DNA of 7,186 nt from positions 1-7,186 of the forward strand of contig CABQER010000045.1 of NCBI GenBank assembly GCA_902463235.1, written 5' to 3'. Both the position numbers and the translations under genes were made by a program. A model generated the notes under the pieces. The model ran no database searches, was not told the DNA's origin, and was given only the letters and a program-made list of their open reading frames with translations. This DNA is from an uncultured Faecalibacterium sp. Lineage in GTDB: Bacteria > Bacillota > Clostridia > Oscillospirales > Ruminococcaceae. Within the stretch, counting starts at the first letter, position 1. Each line of letters opens with the position of its first letter. Below, one piece after another: positions 1-5,386 of this stretch.

Positions 1-26
1 AGATTCAGCGTGGTATGGGGATTCAT
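1..26 (-). CDS. Start of a further gene, truncated by the window edge
   Basis: An ATG at 26-24 on the minus strand, preceded by GGAGG at a 9-base spacing, opens a frame reading MNPHTTLN before the window ends. There is no stop in the eight visible codons. The product cannot be identified. By position after a YesM/YesN/YesL-type block, an ABC transporter component or another glycan-degradation enzyme would be typical, but this is only contextual inference. The same orientation and short gap suggest it belongs to the same operon or regulon. Confidence 0.5.
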
Positions 27-27
27 G

Positions 28-68
28 GCGGTATGCCTCCGTCTATTTTTCTGTGTATAGAATACCAC
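28..68 (-). promoter_or_regulatory. Possible leader hairpin holding the ribosome binding site in a bulge
   Basis: In the minus-strand transcript GUGGUAU (68-62) can pair with AUACCGC (34-28) through seven pairs including one G-U. The adjoining UCUAU (61-57) can pair with AUAGA (46-42). The loop is ten bases, and the seven-base bulge (41-35) contains the whole GGAGG. The outer stem would occupy the spacer directly before the start codon. The same GUGGUAU also matches AUACCAC at 16-10 inside the coding start, so two exclusive pairings exist. This is hand pairing without an energy calculation and could be chance. Confidence 0.25.
36..40 (-). promoter_or_regulatory. Ribosome binding site supporting the truncated edge gene
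   Basis: GGAGG on the minus strand lies 9 bases before an ATG at 26. It is the main evidence that a further gene starts at the left edge of the window. Confidence 0.55.
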
Positions 69-101
69 ATAAACAAAAAGAGAACGGACGGTCGTTTCTG
101 T

Positions 102-1505
102 TTACGAATTGAGCGCCTGCCACAACGCATCTGAAGCATCAAACACTGCCACGCTGTACCCGGCAAAGCGGCTCTGGATATCAACAGTCTGGCTGCCATC
201 GGCGGCAGTGTTGTAGCTGCCCAGTTCCAGCCCGGAAAGGGCGGGCTGGCTGCGCCACGGGATAAGCTTTGTCTGCCATTCCGCGCCCAGCTTTTCGCTC
301 AGTGCCCCATAGGCCTGTTCGAAGCCCTCCGGGTCATCCAAGATCCAGATTTTGCTCTCGCCGCTAGAAAGGTCGGTGTTCATCTGGGTGGCACCGGCCA
401 TCTGACCGTTCATGTCGGTCAGGGCGGCATCGGCGCTCCATGTGTAGTTGTTCACCTGCACCACCACAGTCCCGTCGCCGTTGGCGTCCTCCGCATAGTC
501 TGCCAGCGCAGTCTGCAGGCGCTGCACGGCCTCGTCCGGCAGGGCCTCCGCCGTGACTACCGCCACGGTGTAGTCCGGGTCTACGGTAGTCAGCAGGCCG
601 TGCGCCACATACGCTACGCCCACAATGACCATTGCCGCCACCGCCACGATGCCCCAGTTGTAATACCACCAGTTGGCGCGGGAGCGCTTTTTCTGCTCCT
701 GTGCGGTCAGGGGCTTATCCGGCGCTGCCGGGCGCGGGATGCTGCGCACCTCTACGCCGTATTCCTGCCGCAAAACCGGGAACAGGGTCTGCATCGCTGC
801 CAGCCCCGGCAGCCAGAAGCCGAACAGCACCGCCCAGAACACGCTGACCGGGAACAGCAAGATCATGCCGCCGATGCCCGCCAGCATGAGAACGCCTGCC
901 AGGACGCAGCGCGCCGGGGCGACAGCCAGCAGCCTGCCCGCCCGGCGCAGCAAGCTGTCCGGGGCGGGCAGTTGCAGCGGCAGAACGGCAGCGCAAAGCG
1001 TAGCCAGAACCGCCAGCACCAGAAAATCCAGCGCCAGAAAAACGAGAATGGCAAGCCCGGGGTAATACCCCTGCTGCGCGGCGGCTTCAAACACAAAGGC
1101 CGATACAAAGCACAGCAGCCCCAGCACCAGCGTGCCAATGCAGCCAAAGCCGCAGGCGGCTTTCCAATGGGCGGCTAGGGTCTGCTTTGCCCGGGGCAGC
1201 CACTGGGAGGGGTCGTTCTGCAAGCTGCGCAGAGCGCAGTCTGCCAGCAGCACCATGGCAGGGCCGGTCAGCAGACCGGTGACCGCACTGCACACCACCG
1301 TCAGCGGCAGGGAGAGCAGGGTCACGCCCAGCGAGACCCCCAGTGCGGCAGGCAGGCAGAGCACGCAGACCATCAGGTTCGTGCCCAGCAGCTGGCCGAG
1401 GTCGCGGCCGACCATCTGGCAAAAGCGTGCAAAGCCTTTTTTCTCCGGCTCGTTTGGGCCTACGCCGTGGCCGTCCCGCCCATAAAGGGCATTGTAGATG
1501 CTCAT
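102..1505 (-). CDS. YesL/DUF624-like membrane protein with C-terminal extracytoplasmic domain
   Basis: A 467-residue membrane protein, about twice the usual YesL length of roughly 210. The N-terminus (YGRDGHGVGPNEPEKKGFARF, then GRDLGQLLGTNLM) and the segment LLTGPAMVLLADCALRS with AAHWKAA after it fit the DUF624/YesL pattern, whose genes commonly sit beside YesM/YesN kinases and carbohydrate transporters. Hydrophobic segments occur at about residues 39-58, 62-88, 118-140, 148-177 and 199-244 (probably two). A charged linker (about 251-279) leads to another membrane segment at about 284-304. The remaining 160 residues (VDPDYTVAVVTAEALP onward) are soluble and probably outside the cell. That half resembles single-membrane-segment hypothetical proteins I recall from Clostridia, which suggests a fusion of two modules. 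The molecular function of both halves is unknown; YesL proteins have been suggested to assist sugar transport. The start is supported by the ribosome binding site and by the conserved-looking N-terminus. Confidence 0.85.
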   Translation of the reverse strand: MSIYNALYGRDGHGVGPNEPEKKGFARFCQMVGRDLGQLLGTNLMVCVLCLPAALGVSLGVTLLSLPLTVVCSAVTGLLTGPAMVLLADCALRSLQNDPSQWLPRAKQTLAAHWKAACGFGCIGTLVLGLLCFVSAFVFEAAAQQGYYPGLAILVFLALDFLVLAVLATLCAAVLPLQLPAPDSLLRRAGRLLAVAPARCVLAGVLMLAGIGGMILLFPVSVFWAVLFGFWLPGLAAMQTLFPVLRQEYGVEVRSIPRPAAPDKPLTAQEQKKRSRANWWYYNWGIVAVAAMVIVGVAYVAHGLLTTVDPDYTVAVVTAEALPDEAVQRLQTALADYAEDANGDGTVVVQVNNYTWSADAALTDMNGQMAGATQMNTDLSSGESKIWILDDPEGFEQAYGALSEKLGAEWQTKLIPWRSQPALSGLELGSYNTAADGSQTVDIQSRFAGYSVAVFDASDALWQALNS

Positions 1506-1506
1506 T

Positions 1507-2301
1507 TTACTTCACCTCGGTGCCAAAGGCTTCGATTTGGGTCAGCGCCGGGAAGGGGGAAGTCCCCTCGGCCTGAATCAGATCCTTCAGCACAAGGCTG
1601 CGCACCCGCTTGGGCTCAAAGGTCACGCTCTGGGGCTTGGCGCTTTTCACCAGCGGAATGTCCAGCTGGCTGCCATCGGAAAATTCCACCGTGGCTTTGA
1701 CCCAGTAGTTGTCGTGGGGAAAATCTGCCCGCTCGGTGATGCGCAGTTCATCCAGCAATACCTCCCGGCCAAAATCCAGCGTCAGGGCAGCGTTCGGGTC
1801 GCGGTTGATGCCCCAGCTCTGGTATGGATATTCGCCGTGGGCGCTGTTCTCAAAAATGCCGTCGATGGCGTTGCGGGCGGCAAACACCGCCTCGCCGCGC
1901 GTTTCTACGTTGGCGCTGGCGTGGGGATAAAAACCGGTGTCGCCATGCTCGTCATAGCAGTTGAAGGCCAGATTCCGCCGGGCGGCAATCTCTTCCGGCA
2001 GTGCCAGCCGTGCCCGGATAACGTGACGGCTGCCCGCAAAGCTCTTGGGCGAGTAGGTGATGGCCTGCTCCCCGAAGGGAATGTGGAAATTGATCTCCCG
2101 CTTGACCACATACACAAGGGCTTCGGGCATGGTGTCCTCGAACTGGATGACGCAGTACTGCCCGGGATGGTCGATCTCCAGCGCCACCCGGTCGCCGGGC
2201 TTGTAGCAGTTGGTGTAAACAAGGGATACGGCGGTGTCAGCGTCACAGGTCATCAGGGTGTGGCCGGCTTCGTCCAGAATTTTCAGCTTGATGGTTTCCA
2301 T
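1507..2301 (-). CDS. Cytoplasmic protein with C-terminal F5/8 type C-like (discoidin-like) carbohydrate-binding fold
   Basis: A 264-residue protein of uncertain function. Residues about 110-262 look like a galactose-binding/discoidin-like beta-sandwich. They contain YPHASANVETRGEAVFAARNAIDG-type sequence (125-148, the Ala-x-Asn-Ala-Ile-Asp-Gly hallmark), then Trp163 and LTLDFGREVLLDELRI (173-188), VEFSDGSQLDI (205-215) and a final ALTQIEAFG. The first 105 residues are strand-rich with a Gly- and Pro-punctuated pattern and match nothing I can name; they may be a second small beta domain. There is no signal peptide, lipobox or membrane segment, which is unusual for a discoidin-like protein. Lying 11 bases after the heparinase-like gene and 1 base before the YesL-like gene, it probably binds the same sugar, or the enzyme itself, inside the cell; that is inference. 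No catalytic motif is visible, although an undetected enzyme activity cannot be excluded. Confidence 0.82.
   Translation of the reverse strand: METIKLKILDEAGHTLMTCDADTAVSLVYTNCYKPGDRVALEIDHPGQYCVIQFEDTMPEALVYVVKREINFHIPFGEQAITYSPKSFAGSRHVIRARLALPEEIAARRNLAFNCYDEHGDTGFYPHASANVETRGEAVFAARNAIDGIFENSAHGEYPYQSWGINRDPNAALTLDFGREVLLDELRITERADFPHDNYWVKATVEFSDGSQLDIPLVKSAKPQSVTFEPKRVRSLVLKDLIQAEGTSPFPALTQIEAFGTEVK
1512..1518 (-). promoter_or_regulatory. Ribosome binding site of the YesL-like gene, inside the preceding gene
   Basis: GAGGTGA on the minus strand lies 6 bases before the ATG at 1505 and falls within the last codons of the discoidin-like gene. The stop of that gene and this ATG are separated by one base, so re-initiation by the same ribosomes is likely. 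Confidence 0.75.
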
Positions 2302-2308
2302 GGCAGTT

Positions 2309-2314
2309 CTCCTT
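2309..2314 (-). promoter_or_regulatory. Ribosome binding site overlapping the stop codon of the heparinase-like gene
   Basis: AAGGAG on the minus strand shares its two leading A bases with the TAA stop of the upstream gene and lies 7 bases before the ATG at 2301. Ribosomes ending the first gene would be positioned at the next start, so the two products are probably made in linked amounts. Confidence 0.78.
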
Positions 2315-4109
2315 AGTACAGTTCGAGCTTCAGCATTTTTTGGAAATGCAGGGTGATCTTATAGATCGTTTCCGGCCATGCGGTGCGCAGGCGCGGGTCG
2401 GTGATAGGCACCGCCGTAACAGCAGCCGTTGCGGCGTCCGGGTCAAAGCGGATGCCGCCCAGTGTGCCCACCGCAAAGCCGTCCACAGTGGGGACGGGTT
2501 GCTGCTCGGTGAGCAGGGTCAGGTCTACTGTGCCGGGATAGTCTGTTTCGTCCCGCAGGGTGATGCCCTGTTCGCTGACAGATACGCTGCGGCGGTAGGT
2601 GGTAAGCCCCGGGATGGGCGGGTACGCGCCCGCCAGTTCGCCGGTGATGCTATTTTCCTCGGTGCACACCTCCCGGGCAGCGTATTCCGCGCCGGGCAGC
2701 TGCTGCACGCCGTCAAAGGTGGGCAGGTTGTGCCATGCGCTCTGCATCGTCCAGATCTCATACCGCTGAGGGCTGAAGGTCTTTTTGGTGTAGCTCTCCA
2801 CTCCGATATCGATGAGAAACGGTCTTCCGTCCTTGTACACGGTAATGCTGCCGGTATCGTTGTGGTTGTGGCTGTCGCCGTTGGAGCCAAACTTTGCACC
2901 CAGCACCCAGCTGCCCTGCCGTGCGGCATAAATGCCTACACTGGGGTACCATACTGCAGAACGATGCTGGGGAACTGCGGCGTATTCCATCAGTTCCTGC
3001 TCGGCAAAGGCGGTGGTCAGCCGGTACCACAGGTTGATGTGGGTGCTGCCGTCCGGGTTCTGCAAATGGTCGGGGTCGGCATCGGCGCGGAAATCTGCCG
3101 CCGCAAGGGCCTGCAAAGCATCGCTGCCTACGGCCTGTCCAAAGCGGTATTCCCGTGCACCGCAGCGCCCGGCCAGGGGGCTGCAATCGCCAAAGTTCAG
3201 ATAGTAAGGTCCTTCCACATGGACATTGCAGATGTACTCCGCGATATTTTTGATCTTTGTTTCTCTGAATAGCGGGCGGAAGGCCTCCGGCGCAACGTTG
3301 GATAAAATTTCAAGACAGCCCCACAGGGTCAGTCCGGCGTGGCGATAATACTGCGCACCCTCGTTGCAGCAGCCGTCCGCGCCGTAGTCCTTCAAAAAGC
3401 AGTCGAGGCTGTAGGCTGCCTGCTTGACGGCAGCTTTTCGCTGCTGCTGGGTGGTGGGCAGCAGAAAAACGGTGAGCAGCACATTCTGAGTGCACCAGCT
3501 CGTCCAGTTACACATAGGCTCTTCGCCGTTGCCCATCCACCAGAAGTGGCTTGTAAAATAAGGCGTCAGGATGCGGGCGTCCAGCTCCCGCTCCATCCTC
3601 GCCGTGATGCCCGGCGCGGCAGTATCCAGCTCATCGGGCAGTAAGTACCGGGTCAGCGCCAGAAGCGCGCCGGTCTCGGCGGCAAATAAATCCACGATGG
3701 GGCGGGTGGTGTCCGGCAGGGGCAGCTGCGGGGTGTCCCGCACATAACTGTTGTGGGCGGGCAGCTGCCATGCACTTTCCTCGCAGATCGCCCATACGGT
3801 ATCGGCAATTTCATCCAGAAAGCGCCCTTTGTGCTCCACACACTCGGCACTTACCAGCGCGCACAGCCGCGCCCGGCGGGAAAAGTAAGCCGTCTCCCAT
3901 GGGGTGCGCCGCCCAGTGTGGGTGAAATCCAGCCAGAGCGAGAGCGGCAGGGGCGCAATGGGCGTTTGCAGCGCGGCTTCCCCCGCCTGCAAAAAGCGCT
4001 GCTTTGCCCGCAGGGGCAGCCCCTGCCATGCGGTGTGCTCTTTGACAGGGGGAAAGGGCCGGTAATCGGGAAGAAATTCCGGCAGATGAGCAAGCTGTTC
4101 CTGTATCAT
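2313..4109 (-). CDS. Heparinase II/III family protein, probably a cytoplasmic polysaccharide lyase
   Basis: Predicted uronic-acid-polymer lyase of 598 residues, a usual length for the family. Residues about 30-370 are helix-rich, matching the alpha/alpha toroid. They carry family-type positions in CNWTSWCTQNVL (Asn201, Trp202) and EGAQYYRHAG (Tyr254/255, candidate catalytic tyrosines). Residues about 385-590 match the heparinase II/III beta-sandwich domain. Its signature is GDSHNHNDTGSITVYKDG (His414, His416, Asp418), followed by LIDIGVESYTKKTFSPQRYE and MQSAWHNLPTFDG (His460, Asn461). There is no signal peptide or membrane segment, and 13 cysteines are present, both pointing to the cytoplasm. 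It would therefore act on imported oligosaccharides. The substrate (heparan-type, alginate-like or another uronate) cannot be read from sequence, and I do not assign a lyase family number. It follows the two-component system by 14 bases and precedes a discoidin-like gene by 11, so regulation by that system is likely. Confidence 0.88.
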   Translation of the reverse strand: MIQEQLAHLPEFLPDYRPFPPVKEHTAWQGLPLRAKQRFLQAGEAALQTPIAPLPLSLWLDFTHTGRRTPWETAYFSRRARLCALVSAECVEHKGRFLDEIADTVWAICEESAWQLPAHNSYVRDTPQLPLPDTTRPIVDLFAAETGALLALTRYLLPDELDTAAPGITARMERELDARILTPYFTSHFWWMGNGEEPMCNWTSWCTQNVLLTVFLLPTTQQQRKAAVKQAAYSLDCFLKDYGADGCCNEGAQYYRHAGLTLWGCLEILSNVAPEAFRPLFRETKIKNIAEYICNVHVEGPYYLNFGDCSPLAGRCGAREYRFGQAVGSDALQALAAADFRADADPDHLQNPDGSTHINLWYRLTTAFAEQELMEYAAVPQHRSAVWYPSVGIYAARQGSWVLGAKFGSNGDSHNHNDTGSITVYKDGRPFLIDIGVESYTKKTFSPQRYEIWTMQSAWHNLPTFDGVQQLPGAEYAAREVCTEENSITGELAGAYPPIPGLTTYRRSVSVSEQGITLRDETDYPGTVDLTLLTEQQPVPTVDGFAVGTLGGIRFDPDAATAAVTAVPITDPRLRTAWPETIYKITLHFQKMLKLELY

Positions 4110-4114
4110 AAAAG

Positions 4115-4119
4115 CCTCC
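4115..4119 (-). promoter_or_regulatory. Ribosome binding site of the heparinase-like gene
   Basis: GGAGG on the minus strand, 5 bases before the ATG at 4109, fills most of the 14-base gap after the response regulator stop codon. The gap leaves no room for a separate promoter, which supports co-transcription with the regulatory pair. Confidence 0.75.
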
Positions 4120-4123
4120 GATT

Positions 4124-5386
4124 TTAAATACTTTGCTGGTATTCCCGCGGGCTGAGCCCCGTGACCTTTTTGAATACCTTGGAAAAATAGAAAGCGCTCT
4201 CGTACCCCAGTTTCTCAGCGATCTCGTATACTTTCAAATCGCCCTGTTCCAGCATCTCTTTTGCCGCAGCGATGCGGGTCTCGGTGATGTACTCCACAAA
4301 GCCGCTGTCGCCGTATTTGCCGAACAGCTGGCTGAGGTAGTTGGGCGAAAAATTGAATACAGCCGCCACATCGGCCAGCGTCAGTTTTTCCGAAAGATGA
4401 TTCTTAACATACTCCTGCACCTGTGCCACCACCTGCATCTTCCCGGCGGTGGCGTCGCCCTCGTTGACCTCCACGAACTGGATGGGCTGCTCCACCGTGA
4501 GCAGGGGCTGCAGGTGGGCGTTTTCCCGGCAGCGGCGCGCCAGCCCCAGCAGGGAGCCGGTGGGGCGTCCTACCGCCCAGAGCAGCCGTACCGTGAAATA
4601 GTTGTATAGAATTTGGCTGGCGCGTTCCAGCAGCGGGCGCAGTACCGTCCGGTATTTTTGGCACTGGGCATCGGTCAGGCAGAAAAGCACATTGCAGCGC
4701 ATGGCATCCGCCCCGGTCACATAGCAGGGCAGGTAGTTTTGCAGGGTGGTCTCCAGCATCCGCCCGCAGGAAAAACTCAGCTTCAGCTGCTGGGCGGGGG
4801 TAAGGGCGGTGTTGGCGATGATCTCGCAGCTGGCTACAAGGTAGGCGTCGCTTGCAAGGTTCAGCTCCATGTGCTGCAAAGGCTGCTCCAATGCGGCTTC
4901 GTCCGGGAACAGCCCGGCGTACAACCGCACGAAAAAACGCTCCTGATAGCTGCGCACACTCTCGGCAAGATTTTCCTGTGCTGACAATTCGCCCAGCAAA
5001 GCACGCTCCTTTTTTACCTTTTCGGCGGCCTTGGCAAGGGCGGTTTGCAGGTTTTCGGGGGTCAGGTCCAGCTTGACCAGATAATCCACCACTCCGGCAC
5101 CCATGGCCTGCTTGATGTAATCAAATTCTTCAAAGCTGGTCAGCATGATAAAGGCGGGCAGGGCGTTGCGCTCCCGGCAGGTGCGGGCAAGGGTAAGCCC
5201 GTCCATCACCGGCATTTTTACGTCGGCAATGACGATATCCGGCTTCTCCCGCTCAATGAGTTCCAGCGCCAGCTTTCCGTTGCGGGCGGTGCCGCAGACG
5301 GTATAGCCCAGCTTTTCCCATTCCAGCATCCCCTGCAGGCCGATGAGCACCAGCGGCTCATCATCCACCAGTAATATCCGCAGCAT
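4124..5386 (-). CDS. YesN-like response regulator, receiver plus AraC-type DNA-binding domain
   Basis: Cytoplasmic transcription factor of 420 residues, the partner of the kinase upstream. Residues 1-125 form a receiver domain: acidic pocket Asp8-Asp9, phosphoacceptor Asp55 in IVIADVKMP, Thr83 in MLTSFEEFDY and Lys105 in DYLVKLD. Lys105 is followed by Leu rather than the usual Pro, a variant seen in YesN relatives. A middle region of about 125-320 has no recognisable catalytic motif and is rich in cysteine (six between 188 and 242). Residues about 322-420 are an AraC/XylS domain with two helix-turn-helix units (LTLADVAAVFNFSPNYLSQL and VYEIAEKLGYESAFYFSKVF) and the usual ending GLSPREY. The start was chosen because the receiver begins exactly there and a good ribosome binding site precedes it. 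Longer in-frame sequence back to 5455 is kinase overlap without receiver homology. The gene overlaps the kinase by 26 bases and ends 14 bases before the heparinase-like gene. Its targets probably include this operon or the transporter beyond it, which is inference. Confidence 0.95.
   Translation of the reverse strand: MLRILLVDDEPLVLIGLQGMLEWEKLGYTVCGTARNGKLALELIEREKPDIVIADVKMPVMDGLTLARTCRERNALPAFIMLTSFEEFDYIKQAMGAGVVDYLVKLDLTPENLQTALAKAAEKVKKERALLGELSAQENLAESVRSYQERFFVRLYAGLFPDEAALEQPLQHMELNLASDAYLVASCEIIANTALTPAQQLKLSFSCGRMLETTLQNYLPCYVTGADAMRCNVLFCLTDAQCQKYRTVLRPLLERASQILYNYFTVRLLWAVGRPTGSLLGLARRCRENAHLQPLLTVEQPIQFVEVNEGDATAGKMQVVAQVQEYVKNHLSEKLTLADVAAVFNFSPNYLSQLFGKYGDSGFVEYITETRIAAAKEMLEQGDLKVYEIAEKLGYESAFYFSKVFKKVTGLSPREYQQSI

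Larger units (their letters stand above)
27..101 (-). other. 75-base intergenic gap between the YesL-like gene and the next gene
   Basis: The only gap longer than 14 bases inside the gene block. It is AT-richer than its surroundings. A 4-base-pair hairpin (83-96) followed by five T bases lies just after the stop codon but is too weak to call a terminator. A TATACA hexamer (59-54) has no convincing -35 partner. The most notable content is a possible leader hairpin, listed separately. The next gene may be read through from the operon or have its own weak promoter; the sequence does not decide. Confidence 0.5.

Noticed and set aside
54..84. Promoter for the edge gene using TATACA as the -10 box
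   Set aside because: No hexamer at a 16-19 base spacing resembles TTGACA; the best are T-rich sequences with few matches.
74..97. Terminator after the YesL-like gene
   Set aside because: Only a four-pair stem (96-93 with 86-83) precedes the T run, too weak for a confident intrinsic terminator.
471..488. DANGDG in the YesL-like protein as a dockerin or EF-hand calcium loop
   Set aside because: The acidic residue expected at loop position 12 is missing (a Val is there), there is no second copy, and no dockerin helix follows.
600..1178. Plus-strand open frame of 192 codons opposite the YesL-like gene
   Set aside because: Low-complexity Gln-, Arg- and Ala-rich translation, typical of a shadow of a hydrophobic membrane protein gene.
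1498..2316. Plus-strand open frame of 272 codons opposite the discoidin-like gene
   Set aside because: It mirrors a well-supported gene almost exactly, has no ribosome binding site or recognisable domain, and such antisense frames are common in GC-rich coding DNA.
2340..3272. Plus-strand open frame of 310 codons opposite the heparinase-like gene
   Set aside because: The opposite strand encodes clear heparinase II/III motifs throughout, and this frame shows no domain and an unnatural composition.
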